64,000 nt of DNA from Deltaproteobacteria bacterium. GTDB lineage: Bacteria; Desulfobacterota; GWC2-55-46. The notes beneath the pieces are model-generated. The model ran no database searches. It saw only the letters and a list, made by a program, of their open reading frames with translations, and was not told the origin of the DNA. Made by a program: the position numbers and the translations under genes. Shown here one piece after another: positions 17,229 through 26,570 of the stretch (the stretch's first letter is position 1; every line of letters begins with the position of its first letter). The stretch is taken from the NCBI GenBank assembly GCA_016219015.1, contig JACRCL010000002.1:1-64000 (forward strand). The letters are read 5' to 3'.

Positions 17229-18407
17229 TTATACGCATACTTCCGCGCCGCCGCGGAATTTAAGCAGGTCGCTGACCCGCTCCTTTATCACCTTCTCAAG
17301 GGCCCCTTTCGCCTCCGGGTGCTTCGTTATGACGTCCCTGATGACAGCCCTCGAGAAGGCCGCAAGCTCGATGTCCGTGGCCGCCCTTACCGTGGCCGTC
17401 CGCGGCCTCGTCGTGGCAAGGCCTATCTCTCCGAAGAGGTCTCCCTCCCCGAGCTCCGCTATCGGCACCGCGCCTTCCTTGCCGCCTATAGATACCGACG
17501 CCCTGCCTGATTTGATCAGGTACATGGTATCGCCCCTGTCGCCCTCTTTTACTATAACACTGCCTTTCTCGAACTTGACGAGCGTGACGCGCTTCAGCGC
17601 CTCTTTCCTCTCGTCATTGTCCAGGGACCTGAACAGCTCCGAGAGGGCCATGAAACGGTCGAGCACCCTTTCCTTGTAGAAGCCGAAAAGGACGTCCTCG
17701 ACCCTTTTGTGCCTCGATATTATCCCGTCCAGGTCCTCTTTCGTAAGCTCGAGTACCGTGGACCTCGCGGAGCCTTTTACGTCCGTAGTCCTTTTTGAGT
17801 TGAGGAAGAAGCCGAACTCCCCGAATACCGCCCCGTCGCCGAGGGACGCGAGCCTTACGGACGCCGAGTCCTTTGCCCTGCCGATGACCTCTACCGCGCC
17901 TTCGGCCACCATGTAGATCGAGTCCCCGCTGTCACCCTCCCTGAAAAGGTATTCGCCCGGGGGCAGCTCCCTCGACCGTACCTTCCTTACCACGGCCAGG
18001 AACTCCTCTTCGGTGAAGTCCGAGAATAGCGGCGTCCTCGGGACCCTAACGCCGCCGTCATGGCGCGGGGGCTCCGCATTCGACTGGCCCTTGTAGAGCC
18101 CCGCGAGCTTTTCCTGGATATCTTCCCTCGCGGGGTCGATATTCATTATCAGCTTGCATACGGCTATGGCCTTTACGATGAAGCCGAGCTTCGTGAAGCT
18201 CTCGGCGGCCTCGTTATAGTAGCCGACGGCGAGCCGTGCGTCCGCCGCCTTTCTCGCTATGTCCCCGAGCCTCAGGAATATCCTCGGGTCTTTCGCGCCG
18301 TAAGGCATTATCTTCTCATAGGCCTCGATAGCCTCCCTGTACCTGCCTTTTGCAAACAGCGATTCGGCCCTGTCCTTGACCGCTCCGATGACGGCGTCAG
18401 AAGCCAT
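17229..18407 (-). CDS. TPR-like plus tandem cyclic-nucleotide-binding domain protein
   Basis: The protein has 392 residues. The N-terminus (1-110) is a helical repeat of TPR type (AIEAYEKIMPYGAKDPRIFLRLGDIA). Two cNMP-binding domains follow: domain 1 at about 130-245 (PPGEYLFREGDSGDSIYMVAEG) and domain 2 at about 265-380 (GDLFGEIGLATTRPRTATVRA, with the phosphate-binding GEIGL...R.ATVRA motif). No DNA-binding or catalytic domain is seen, so it is probably a sensor or scaffold. It is packed between lolD and lolC with gaps of only 5-6 nt, so it is made with the lipoprotein exporter. Its partner and ligand are not known. Confidence 0.8.
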   Translation of the reverse strand: MASDAVIGAVKDRAESLFAKGRYREAIEAYEKIMPYGAKDPRIFLRLGDIARKAADARLAVGYYNEAAESFTKLGFIVKAIAVCKLIMNIDPAREDIQEKLAGLYKGQSNAEPPRHDGGVRVPRTPLFSDFTEEEFLAVVRKVRSRELPPGEYLFREGDSGDSIYMVAEGAVEVIGRAKDSASVRLASLGDGAVFGEFGFFLNSKRTTDVKGSARSTVLELTKEDLDGIISRHKRVEDVLFGFYKERVLDRFMALSELFRSLDNDERKEALKRVTLVKFEKGSVIVKEGDRGDTMYLIKSGRASVSIGGKEGAVPIAELGEGDLFGEIGLATTRPRTATVRAATDIELAAFSRAVIRDVITKHPEAKGALEKVIKERVSDLLKFRGGAEVCV

Positions 18408-18413
18408 TGGGGA

Positions 18414-19667
18414 TCACTCGTACCTCAAGCCCTCGACAGGGTCGAAGCGCGAGGCCTGCCACGAGGGGTACAGGGTCGCCAGGAAACTTATCCCGATGGA
18501 GATGAGGACGATCACGAGTACGACCGAGGGCTCGACCTTCGAGGGGAACGTGTCGATATAATAGACGCTCGGCGGCAGCACCTTGAAGTGGAACGCCCTT
18601 TCGATGAACTGGACAATCTTTTCAAGGTTCAAGGCGGCCGCGAGCCCGAGCACCGTGCCGAAGAACGTGCCCGTTACGCCGATTATTATCCCCTCTACCA
18701 TGAATATCTTCATTATCCCGCCGGACGTCGCGCCGAGGCTTTTAAGTATCGCGATGTCCTTGCCCTTCTCCATCACGACCATTATGAGCGTGCTTATTAT
18801 GTTGAGCGCGGCAACGAGTATTATGAGGGTGAGTATGATGAACATCGCGACCTTCTCGAGCCTGAGGGCTGAAAATAAGTTCCTGTTCATCTCCATCCAT
18901 GTGCGCGTCCAGTAAGGGCCCTTGAGCCCGTTCATTATCTCGTCGGCTGCCTGTTCGGCCCTGTAGATGTCGTCTATCTTGACCTCTACCCCCGTTACGG
19001 TGTCGCCTAATCTAAAGAAGCTCTGCGAGTTCTCAAGCGAGATGAAGGCCATGCTCGAGTCGTACTCGTACATCCCGAGCTCGAAGATCCCCGCCACCTT
19101 GAAGGCCGCCATCCTCGGCACCGGGCCCGCCGGGGTCATCGTCCCCATGGGGGAGATGACGTTTACGCTGTCCCCGGGCTTTACCCCGATGTTCCGAGCA
19201 AGCTCGCTCCCTATTATTATGCCCGGTGAAGCGCCCTTCAGCGGGGCCTTTATGCCTTCGAGAGAGCCTTCCCTTATCTTCGAGGGGAGCACGGTCACCG
19301 AACCCGCGGTCTTTACGTCGAGGCCCCTTATCACAGCGCCTACAACGCCGCCGGGAGAGGAGATCATCGCTTGGTTATAGGTAAACGGCGACGCGCCCGT
19401 TATGCCCGGCATATTCCTTACCTTTTGAGCGACCGCGTCATAGTCCCTCATCCCCTGCCCGAGCTCGGTTACGACGACGTTGGCGTTGATGCCGAGTATC
19501 TTCTCCTTGAGGTTCTCCTCGAACCCGTTCATGACGGACAGGACTATTATGAGGGCCGTGACGCCCACGGTTATGCCGAGGACCGAGATGAAGGTTATGA
19601 CCGAGATAAAGGTCTGCTTCCTCTTGGCCTTCAGGTACCTGAGGCCTATGAAAAGCTCGTAGCCCAT
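18414..19667 (-). CDS. lolC: Lipoprotein-releasing ABC transporter permease (LolC/LolE family)
   Basis: This 417-residue protein has one N-terminal transmembrane helix (about 20-48), a large periplasmic domain, and three C-terminal helices (about 275-395) of FtsX type. The motif VITFISVLGITVGVTALIIV at the first helix and PVEGLRYE at the C-terminus are typical of LolC/E. Only one such permease gene is present, so the complex is likely to be LolF-like, with two identical subunits plus LolD. A repeat-filled 284-bp gap separates it from lysS upstream. Confidence 0.92.
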   Translation of the reverse strand: MGYELFIGLRYLKAKRKQTFISVITFISVLGITVGVTALIIVLSVMNGFEENLKEKILGINANVVVTELGQGMRDYDAVAQKVRNMPGITGASPFTYNQAMISSPGGVVGAVIRGLDVKTAGSVTVLPSKIREGSLEGIKAPLKGASPGIIIGSELARNIGVKPGDSVNVISPMGTMTPAGPVPRMAAFKVAGIFELGMYEYDSSMAFISLENSQSFFRLGDTVTGVEVKIDDIYRAEQAADEIMNGLKGPYWTRTWMEMNRNLFSALRLEKVAMFIILTLIILVAALNIISTLIMVVMEKGKDIAILKSLGATSGGIMKIFMVEGIIIGVTGTFFGTVLGLAAALNLEKIVQFIERAFHFKVLPPSVYYIDTFPSKVEPSVVLVIVLISIGISFLATLYPSWQASRFDPVEGLRYE

Positions 19668-19716
19668 AATATTAAGTCCAGAAGATTAAAAAACATGAGT
19701 TTTAACATTAAAATCT

Positions 19717-19837
19717 CAGGCTGCTGAAAAAGTCCATCTGCTTTGTTGTCTTCGTCGCTCGTAATTGCGACGTACAAAAAAAGTACGTCTCATTCCTCAC
19801 TCCTCGACGCCTCGCTTACTCGATTTTGAGCAGCCTG
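19717..19837 (+). repeat. Repeat family B copy between lysS and lolC
   Basis: It begins caggctgctgaaaaagtcc and ends gattttgagcagcctg. Its interior hairpin is gcgacgtac/gtacgtc. It abuts a family E copy. Confidence 0.85.
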
Positions 19838-19926
19838 AACACGCATAGCGAGCGCATGCGAGCGAATCGAAATCGAAATCTTCCTTATGTGTCGAAGATT
19901 CCCCGCAGCTTGCTGCGGGGAGATTC
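19837..19926 (+). repeat. Repeat family E, copy 2
   Basis: It reads gaacacgcatagcgagcgc, ttatgtgtcgaagattc and the terminal hairpin ccccgcagc/gctgcgggg. It starts on the last base of a B copy. Confidence 0.8.
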
Positions 19927-19951
19927 CACAAATTGGTTTTTTCGCTGCATG

Positions 19952-21427
19952 CTACTTCTTAAGCTGCGGGAAGAGGATCACGTCCCGTATCGACGGCGAG
20001 TCCGTCAGTATCATAACGAGCCTGTCGATGCCTATGCCCTCTCCCGCCGTCGGCGGCATGGCGTACTCAAGCGCCTTTACGTAGTCCTCGTCCATCTCGT
20101 GGGCCTCCACGTCCCCGGCCGCCTTTTCCTTCATTTGATTCATGAACCGCTCCTTCTGGTCTATCGGGTCGTTAAGCTCGGAGAAGGCGTTAGCTATCTC
20201 GCGGCCATTAACCAAAAGCTCGAACCTGTCGACGAGGGACGGGTCGCGCTCGTTCTTCCTCGAAAGCGGGGAGACCTCGACCGGGTATTGGGTGACGAAG
20301 GTCGGCTGGATGAACCTGTGCTCGGCGGTATGCTCGAATATCTCCGTTATTATCTTGCCGTGGCTCAACGCCTCGGGGATGCTAAGGCCCAGCTCTTTTG
20401 AGAAGGCAAGGGCCTTGCCCCTGTCAGTGAATATCTCTTCGGTGGCCTTCGAGTATTTGAGGACGGCGTCTTTTACCGTTATCCTCTGCCAGGGAGGGGT
20501 GAAGTCCAGTTCCGTGCCCTGGTATGTTATCTTTTTCGAGCCGTGCACCTTCTCTACGATGGAGCTTATCATCTCTTCGGTCAGGTCCATCAGGTCCTCG
20601 TACGTGGCGTACGCCTGATAGAACTCGAGCATCGTGAACTCCGGGTTATGCTGGGTAGATATCCCCTCGTTCCTGAAGTTCCTGTTTATCTCGAAGACCC
20701 GCTCGAAGCCGCCCACGACGAGCCTCTTTAAATAAAGCTCGGGGGCTATCCTCATGTACAGCTCCATGCCGAGGGCGTTGTGGAAGGTCTTGAAGGGCTT
20801 CGCGGCCGCGCCGCCGGCTATGGGCTGGAGCATCGGCGTTTCCACCTCGATGAAGTCCCTTGAGGAGAGGTAGTCCCTTATGTATTTAACTATCATCGTC
20901 CTCTTCAGGAAGACGTCCCTGACCTCGGGGTTCACCATTAGGTCGAGGTACCTCTGCCTGTACCGCGCCTCCACGTCGGTAAGCCCGTGCCACTTCTCGG
21001 GCAGGGGGTGGAGGCCCTTGGCAAGGAGCCTAAGGTTCTTCGCCTCTATCGTAAGCTCGTTTGTGCGCGTCCTGAACAGCGTGCCTTCTATCCCGATGAT
21101 GTCGCCCATGTCCATGGCCTTGAATAGATTGTAGGCCTCTTCGCCCACGAGGTCCTTTTTCACGTAGCCCTGTAGCCTGCCGCTCCTGTCCTGGACCTGG
21201 ATGAAAGAGGCCTTGCCGAAGTCCCTTATGGCCATTATCCTGCCAGCTATCGAAAGGACGGCCTTCTTAGCCTCGAGGTCCTCTTTTGTCAGGTCGCCGT
21301 AGTCTTTTATGGCCTCTGCGCAGACATGCGCGGGCTTGAAGTCGTTAGGGTAGGGGTTTACCCCGGCCTTTTTAAGGTCCTCGAGCTTGGCCAGCCTCTG
21401 CTGGTATTCAATGCTTTTTTCTTCCAC
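19952..21427 (-). CDS. lysS: Lysine--tRNA ligase, class II
   Basis: This 491-residue enzyme charges tRNA-Lys. An N-terminal OB-fold anticodon-binding domain (about 60-165) precedes the class II core. Motif 2 is FRNEGISTQHNPEFTMLEFY and motif 3 is GEGIGIDRLVMILTDSPSIR. Length and motifs match LysRS2. It is the first gene of the long outer-membrane gene run, a common arrangement in deltaproteobacteria. A good promoter lies about 140 nt upstream. Confidence 0.96.
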   Translation of the reverse strand: MEEKSIEYQQRLAKLEDLKKAGVNPYPNDFKPAHVCAEAIKDYGDLTKEDLEAKKAVLSIAGRIMAIRDFGKASFIQVQDRSGRLQGYVKKDLVGEEAYNLFKAMDMGDIIGIEGTLFRTRTNELTIEAKNLRLLAKGLHPLPEKWHGLTDVEARYRQRYLDLMVNPEVRDVFLKRTMIVKYIRDYLSSRDFIEVETPMLQPIAGGAAAKPFKTFHNALGMELYMRIAPELYLKRLVVGGFERVFEINRNFRNEGISTQHNPEFTMLEFYQAYATYEDLMDLTEEMISSIVEKVHGSKKITYQGTELDFTPPWQRITVKDAVLKYSKATEEIFTDRGKALAFSKELGLSIPEALSHGKIITEIFEHTAEHRFIQPTFVTQYPVEVSPLSRKNERDPSLVDRFELLVNGREIANAFSELNDPIDQKERFMNQMKEKAAGDVEAHEMDEDYVKALEYAMPPTAGEGIGIDRLVMILTDSPSIRDVILFPQLKK

Positions 21428-21564
21428 GGAAAGACCTCTGATGGATTTTGAAGCCTATATCTTCTTCAATTGAGGAAACATCGGATCAGAACGCCGTCCA
21501 CGATGGGCGCGCGTTTTTAATCGGCAAATCCACTACTTACAAAAACCGGACTGTAATGAATAAA

Positions 21565-21592
21565 ATTATCTTATTTAAGCGTGTAAAGTCAA
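21565..21592 (-). promoter_or_regulatory. Promoter upstream of lysS and the outer-membrane gene run
   Basis: On the minus strand TTGACT (21592-21587) and GATAAT (21570-21565) are spaced by 16 nt in an AT-rich stretch. It could drive lysS and read on into lolC. Confidence 0.55.
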
Positions 21593-21653
21593 GCGAAAAG
21601 GACTGATTTCAAAGGGTTTGGGAGGGGTGGAAAGGACGGGTAGAGGGCCGGCT

Positions 21654-22754
21654 TCAGGGCAGCGGCCTGTAATCCTTGCCGAGCGCCACTGCGACGGCCG
21701 GGTGGGTGACAGCGCCGCTATGGATGTTCACGCCCTTTTTTAACGACATATCCGCTTCGATCGCCCCTTTAAGCCCGAGGCGGGCAAGGCTCAGCACATA
21801 AGGGAGGGTGGCGTTTGTAAGCGCGAAGGTGGAAGTCCTCGGCACCACGCCCGGCATGTTCGCGACCCCGTAGTGTACTATCCCCTCGAACTCGTAGGTG
21901 GGGCTGGCGTGGGTCGTTGGGACGATCGTCTCTATGCACCCGCCCTGGTCAACGGATACATCGACGATTACGGAGCCCTTTTTCATCAACGGGAGCATGT
22001 CGCGCGTTATGAGCTTCGGCGTCCTCGCGCCGGGGATATGGACGGCGCCTATGAGGAGGTCGCACCTTTTAAGGCGCTCTTCGATATTATGCGCGTTCGA
22101 GATAAGCGTCTTTACCGAAGGGCCGAAGAGGTCCTCCAGGTGGCGGAGCTTCTCCACCCTTGTATCGAGCACGGTCACCTCAGCCCCCAGCCCCACGGCG
22201 ATCTTCGTGGCGTTCTGCCCGACTATCCCGGCCCCGAGTATGAGCACGTCCCCGCGCTCTACCCCGGCTACCCCGCTTAGAAGCACGCCTCTGCCCCCGT
22301 AAGCCTTCATCAGGTAATGCGCGCCCGCCTGCACGGAGAGCCTGCCCGCCACTTCGCTCATGGGCGCGAGTATCGGGAGGCTTTTATCCTGCAGCTCAAC
22401 GGTCTCGTACGCGATGGCAATCGTGCCTTTCCTCAAGAGCTCTTCGCCGAGTTCTTTGTCAGCGGCGAGGTGGAAGAAGGTGAAGACCATCTGGCCTTTA
22501 AGGAAGCGGTACTCCTGCGGCCTCGGCTCCTTTACCTTTACAATAAGCTCGGCCGTGCCGTAGACCTCGTCGGGCGTATTTACGACCTCCGCGCCTGCGG
22601 AAGCGTATTCGGCGTCGGATATGTAGCTCCCCGCGCCGGCGCCGGTCTCTACAAGGACCCTGTGCCCCTCGGCCCTGAGCGCTTTGACGCCCGCGGGCAC
22701 GACCCCGACCCTGTATTCGTTATCCTTTATCTCTTTGGGTACGCCTATGATCAT
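21654..22754 (-). CDS. ald: Alanine dehydrogenase
   Basis: This 366-residue NAD-dependent enzyme interconverts alanine and pyruvate plus ammonia. The N-terminus MIIGVPKEIKDNEYRVG is the family signature. The conserved lysine and histidine are in VKVKEPRPQEYRFLK and FTFFHLAADK. The Rossmann motif is VLILGAGIVGQNA (about 170), and DVSVDQGGCIET is the conserved late block. It stands alone, on the same strand as lysS but about 230 nt from it, and a repeat B copy lies upstream. It links amino-acid nitrogen to pyruvate and may complement the glycine cleavage genes. Confidence 0.95.
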   Translation of the reverse strand: MIIGVPKEIKDNEYRVGVVPAGVKALRAEGHRVLVETGAGAGSYISDAEYASAGAEVVNTPDEVYGTAELIVKVKEPRPQEYRFLKGQMVFTFFHLAADKELGEELLRKGTIAIAYETVELQDKSLPILAPMSEVAGRLSVQAGAHYLMKAYGGRGVLLSGVAGVERGDVLILGAGIVGQNATKIAVGLGAEVTVLDTRVEKLRHLEDLFGPSVKTLISNAHNIEERLKRCDLLIGAVHIPGARTPKLITRDMLPLMKKGSVIVDVSVDQGGCIETIVPTTHASPTYEFEGIVHYGVANMPGVVPRTSTFALTNATLPYVLSLARLGLKGAIEADMSLKKGVNIHSGAVTHPAVAVALGKDYRPLP

Positions 22755-22777
22755 AGACTTCTTAAGCCTTTATTTAG

Positions 22778-22909
22778 CAGGCTGCTGAAAAAGTCCATCT
22801 GCTTCGTTGTCATCAAAGCTCGTCACTGCGACGTACGGACAGAGTTGCCTCATTCCTCGCTTCCCTATTTCAGTGGGGGCCTCGCATCTGGAGCTTTTTG
22901 AGCAGCCTC
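22778..22909 (+). repeat. Repeat family B copy upstream of ald
   Basis: It begins caggctgctgaaaaagtcc and ends gagctttttgagcagcc. It occupies the ald upstream region, so the promoter of ald must lie in or before it. Confidence 0.85.
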
Positions 22910-22970
22910 TTTGAACACGCATTTAGACGATATTTTAAAATTATCAGTTTTACGGATTAGAGTCAATGGC

Positions 22971-24098
22971 TTAGCCCTTCTTCCTTACTATCGGCAGGAC
23001 TTCCTTTTTAAGATACGCGATGTCCTTGTCTATATCCGCTATCTCCTCGGGCCTTAACCTGAAGGGCGGCATGGGAGGGTCCCTCATCACTCCGGATTTG
23101 AAAATCTCCCCGTTCTTCTGGATGAACGGTCTCGGGACCTCATCGGGCACCTCCACCCCGTTCATTATGCCCCACGCAAGGGTCCACGCGCGCGCGACGT
23201 TACTGAGGTCGTACCCCCCGCCGCCGAGCGCGACCCACGGGAGCTTGAAGGAGAGGAAGCGGCTTACGATCTTCTCGAAGCTGTTGGTGGTAAGGCTTAA
23301 ATGCGTGATAGGGTCTGTTTCGAAGGTATCGACCCCGAGCTGGGTGACGATTATATCGGGCCTGAAGGCCTCTATGAAAGGCGGGACTATCTCGTTAAAG
23401 ACCCTCAGGTAGACCTCGTCGCAGGTCGAAGGCGGCAGCGGCATGTTGACCGAGAAGCCCGTCCCGTCGCCGACCCCGGTGTCGGTAACGAGCCCTGTGC
23501 CCGGGAAGAGCCATTGCCCGCTTTCATGCAGGGATATCGTAAGCACCCTGTCTGAATCGTAGAACGCGTACTCGACCCCGTCCCCGTGGTGCGCGTCTAT
23601 GTCGATGTAGGCGACCCTTTTGCCGAGGCTCGCGAGGTACTTTATCGCCACTGCCGCGTCATTTATATAGCAGAAACCCGAGGCCCTGTTGGGCATGGCG
23701 TGGTGCAGGCCGCCGGCGATGTTGAAGGCTATGTCGTAGAAGCCCTTTGCCACGAGCTCGGCGGCCTGGAGCGAGGCCCCGGCGCAGTAGCTCGACCACT
23801 CGAATACGCCCGTGAATACGGGGTTGTCCCCGAAGCCCAGTCCGTGTACAGGGCCTTCAACGGGGATGATGCCGGTATTCGCCTCGCGTAAGACCCTTAT
23901 GTACTCGGCCGTATGGAAAAGAGCCATCTCCCTGTCCTGCGCGGGGCGGGCCTCGATGATGTCGGCCTCCGCGAGCCTCGTAAGCCCGAGGGCGTCCATC
24001 AGCTCGTAGGTGAGCTGGAGCCTCACGGGCCTCATCGGGTGCTCGGGGCCGTAATGGAACGAGCCGAACTTTTCGTGGTAGAGGAAGGCCTTTTTCAT
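22971..24098 (-). CDS. acuC: AcuC-type histone deacetylase-family protein
   Basis: This 375-residue zinc deacetylase has the class I HDAC fold. Active-site elements are visible: GGLHHAMPNRASGFCYINDAA (paired histidines), YIDIDAHHGDG (zinc-binding Asp and His), and a late GVDTFETDP block with the third zinc ligand. Bacterial AcuC deacetylates acetyl-CoA synthetase; other family members act on polyamines. The start is set at 24098 (MKKAFLYHEKFGSFHYGPEHPM), a typical AcuC beginning. No acetyl-CoA synthetase gene is nearby, so the substrate is inferred. Confidence 0.88.
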   Translation of the reverse strand: MKKAFLYHEKFGSFHYGPEHPMRPVRLQLTYELMDALGLTRLAEADIIEARPAQDREMALFHTAEYIRVLREANTGIIPVEGPVHGLGFGDNPVFTGVFEWSSYCAGASLQAAELVAKGFYDIAFNIAGGLHHAMPNRASGFCYINDAAVAIKYLASLGKRVAYIDIDAHHGDGVEYAFYDSDRVLTISLHESGQWLFPGTGLVTDTGVGDGTGFSVNMPLPPSTCDEVYLRVFNEIVPPFIEAFRPDIIVTQLGVDTFETDPITHLSLTTNSFEKIVSRFLSFKLPWVALGGGGYDLSNVARAWTLAWGIMNGVEVPDEVPRPFIQKNGEIFKSGVMRDPPMPPFRLRPEEIADIDKDIAYLKKEVLPIVRKKG

Positions 24099-24300
24099 AA
24101 AAAGATACCTGTCACCGGCTGAAGACGGTCACTATCTAAAGCACAGAGGCAAGGTCCGGGTCATTCAGTTTTTCAGGCGTCATTTTAAATTCTTACGGCG
24201 GGTGTTAAGGTCTGAGGGGTAAAATATTATTCTTTCTTAAGTGTGCCTTGCGGCTCTTTCACAAAACCTTTTTGCGCGCTGCCGCGCGCCGAAAGTAAGT

Positions 24301-24978
24301 CTATTTCTTCCGGTCCGCCTTGCGGGCGGGCTCGCGGAGCAATATCTTTCTCGGGCGCATGCCGACAGAGTGATCCTTGGGAGCGGATATCTTCTTCATG
24401 AGGTGGAGCCTGTCCTGCTTTTTAAGCCTATTATATATCCTTACCCACGCGCATTCATTGTCGATATTAACCTCGCACATGCCGTCAACGACCCCTCCGC
24501 AAGGGCCGTTAAGGAGCCCCTTCGGGCACTCGGTATGTGGGCATATCCCGCCCGTTTCAATGAGGACGCACTCTCCGCAGAGCGAGCACCCCTCGAAGAA
24601 CCTCCCGACGCGTTCGACGGTGGCGAGGAAGAGGGAGTCGAGCGCGGGCAGGACAGGCTGTTCCTCCTCTGCCACGTCGGCCACGGTCCTCACTCCCGCA
24701 CCGCAGGCAAGGACGAGCACGGCATCGGCCTTTTTAAGCCCTTCCTGCGTCCTGTATTCCTTCAAAATGAGCTGCCTGTAGCAGGTCTCCTCTGGCAGGG
24801 AGCTGCCGAGCACCTCTATACCGTTATCCTTGAGTATCCGCGCCATCTCGTCGAGCTCTTTTTGCCCTCCTGTGGCGCACTGCTCGGCGCATGAATCGCA
24901 CCCGAAGAGGTAGACGCTCTTTTTCTCCTTGAGGGCATCGAGTAACTTGCCTATATCTTTTTTCTTCGTGATTATCAT
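24301..24978 (-). CDS. metV: MetV-like protein (methylenetetrahydrofolate reductase C-terminal domain family)
   Basis: The protein has 225 residues when started at ATG 24978 (MIITKKKDIGKLL); the upstream extension has no similarity to the family. It is cysteine-rich: GCDSCAEQCATGGQ near the N-terminus, then a C-terminal set (CSLCGECVLIETGGICPHTE, CPKGLLNGPCGG, CEVN, ECAW) that would bind zinc or iron-sulfur. This is the MetV family, which forms a complex with MetF in Wood-Ljungdahl organisms. FolD lies directly upstream on the same strand, but no metF is next to it. Whether it works with a distant MetF is not visible. Confidence 0.82.
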   Translation of the reverse strand: MIITKKKDIGKLLDALKEKKSVYLFGCDSCAEQCATGGQKELDEMARILKDNGIEVLGSSLPEETCYRQLILKEYRTQEGLKKADAVLVLACGAGVRTVADVAEEEQPVLPALDSLFLATVERVGRFFEGCSLCGECVLIETGGICPHTECPKGLLNGPCGGVVDGMCEVNIDNECAWVRIYNRLKKQDRLHLMKKISAPKDHSVGMRPRKILLREPARKADRKK

Positions 24979-25077
24979 CGTGCAAGCCTTAGCAGCAACT
25001 AATTCAAAATGAAACGCGAAACAGGCCCGGCAGGGCCGCATGGAACGAAGAAAAAAATCAAGGAACGGTATTGACGT

Positions 25078-25947
25078 TTATATCGAGGCCAGCTTTTTCG
25101 CCGCCTCGACGGTATTTTTAAGGAGCATGGCTATTGTCATCGGGCCCACGCCGCCGGGCACGGGCGTGATGAAAGAGGCCTTGCGCGAGGCCCCCTCGAA
25201 ATCCACGTCGCCCACGAGCTTGCCGTCGGGCGCCCTGTTTATGCCCACGTCTATGACTATCGCGCCCTCTTTTATCCAGTCGCCTTTTACAAACTGCGCC
25301 CTGCCCATGGCCGCTATGACGATATCCGCGCCCCTGACCTTTTCAGGGAGGTCTTTTGTCCTGGAGTGGCAGATGGTGACCGTGGCGTTCTTTCTTAAAA
25401 GCATCATGGCCATCGGCTTGCCGACGATATTGCTCCTGCCGATGATGACGGCCTCCTTGCCCGAAAGGTCGGCCCCCGTTGACTCAAGGAGCCTCATGAC
25501 GCCGAAGGGCGTGCAGGGCTGCAGGAGCGGGCTCCCTATCATGAGCCTTCCCATATTATACGGGTGGAAGCCGTCTACGTCCTTTTGGGGGGATATAGAC
25601 TCAAGGACTTTCTCCTCGTTTATCTGTTTGGGCAGCGGGAGCTGGACGAGTATGCCGTGGACTTCCTTCGAGGCGTTCAGCTCCTTTATGAGGGTAAGGA
25701 GTTCGCCCTCGCTCAAGGACTCTGGCAGGGTATGCTGGAACGAGCGGATGCCCGTTTCCTCGCAGGCCCTTGTCTTATTCCTGACGTATACCTTTGAGGC
25801 GGGGTTCTCGCCCACGAGCACGACCGCGAGCCCCGGCGTAAGCCCGTGTTTTTGCTTTAGATACTCTATCTCCGCCTTCAGCTCTGCCCTGACCCTCGCG
25901 GAGACCTCCTTGCCGTCGATAATGGACGCGGTTTTAAGGTTTTCCAT
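25078..25947 (-). CDS. folD: Bifunctional methylenetetrahydrofolate dehydrogenase/cyclohydrolase
   Basis: This 289-residue enzyme converts methylene-THF to formyl-THF. The active-site tyrosine and lysine lie in [16 protein letters not shown], followed by [12 protein letters not shown] and [13 protein letters not shown]. The NADP-binding motif is [18 protein letters not shown], and [14 protein letters not shown] is at the C-terminus. All are FolD signatures. About 100 nt downstream is metV, and the gcv genes elsewhere in the window feed methylene-THF into this step. Confidence 0.96.
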   Translation of the reverse strand: MENLKTASIIDGKEVSARVRAELKAEIEYLKQKHGLTPGLAVVLVGENPASKVYVRNKTRACEETGIRSFQHTLPESLSEGELLTLIKELNASKEVHGILVQLPLPKQINEEKVLESISPQKDVDGFHPYNMGRLMIGSPLLQPCTPFGVMRLLESTGADLSGKEAVIIGRSNIVGKPMAMMLLRKNATVTICHSRTKDLPEKVRGADIVIAAMGRAQFVKGDWIKEGAIVIDVGINRAPDGKLVGDVDFEGASRKASFITPVPGGVGPMTIAMLLKNTVEAAKKLASI

Positions 25948-26086
25948 AGGGTTTTAAGTATACTTTAAGGAGCTTGATTTTGCAAAGGATTTCAAAAAAA
26001 GGGCGGACCGTCGGCTTGGCCGGGGGCGGCTTAAATGAAGCGCTCGAAGCAGGGGACAAAAGGCGCCTGACCCCCGCTCCTTTTCC

Positions 26087-26116
26087 TTGACATACGGAAG
26101 CGTTGGCTATTATTAT
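26087..26116 (+). promoter_or_regulatory. Promoter of the small coiled-coil gene
   Basis: TTGACA at 26087-26092 and TATTAT at 26111-26116 are spaced by 18 nt. AGGAGG follows at about 26124, directly before the gene at 26138. Confidence 0.65.
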
Positions 26117-26137
26117 GGAATTTAGGAGGGCAGATGG

Positions 26138-26449
26138 ATGGGCTTTTGGGAAAACGTAAACGATGAATTGAAGAAGGCTGTCGAGGAAGGCTGGACAGTC
26201 GTAAAAGAGAGCGCCAAGATAGGCAAGCTCCGCATCTCCATCCATAACCTGAATAAAAGGATAGAGAAGCACCTGGCCGAGATAGGCGGGGTAGTCTATG
26301 ACTCGTCGAAGCTCCCGTGGGAGAACCCGCTTTCAAACCCCGAGGTCCTCAAAATAATCGAGGCCATTAAGAAGATAGAGGCCGAGAAGAAGGACCTTGA
26401 GGCGGAGCTGCTTAAACTTAAGAGCAAAGAGGCCGGGGCAAAGCCTTAG
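26138..26449 (+). CDS. Small coiled-coil protein, unknown function
   Basis: The protein has 103 residues and is almost all helical and charged. Residues 1-50 form an amphipathic helix (MGFWENVNDELKKAVEEGW), and residues 70-98 form a coiled coil rich in E, K and L (IIEAIKKIEAEKKDLEAELL). There is no signal peptide or membrane segment. It has its own sigma70-like promoter and a strong AGGAGG ribosome site. The pattern recalls small envelope- or phage-shock-like helical proteins, but I do not recognise a family. Confidence 0.7.
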   Translation: MGFWENVNDELKKAVEEGWTVVKESAKIGKLRISIHNLNKRIEKHLAEIGGVVYDSSKLPWENPLSNPEVLKIIEAIKKIEAEKKDLEAELLKLKSKEAGAKP

Positions 26450-26570
26450 CCCGCGTCCGTTATTTGACCGGAGCCGGAATATCCGGGAACCAGTTCGATC
26501 TTCTCGACCAAACCCCTCCTGAACCCGTTAATATCAATAATTCTTTTTAGTCTTTTCTCTTTATAATAAA

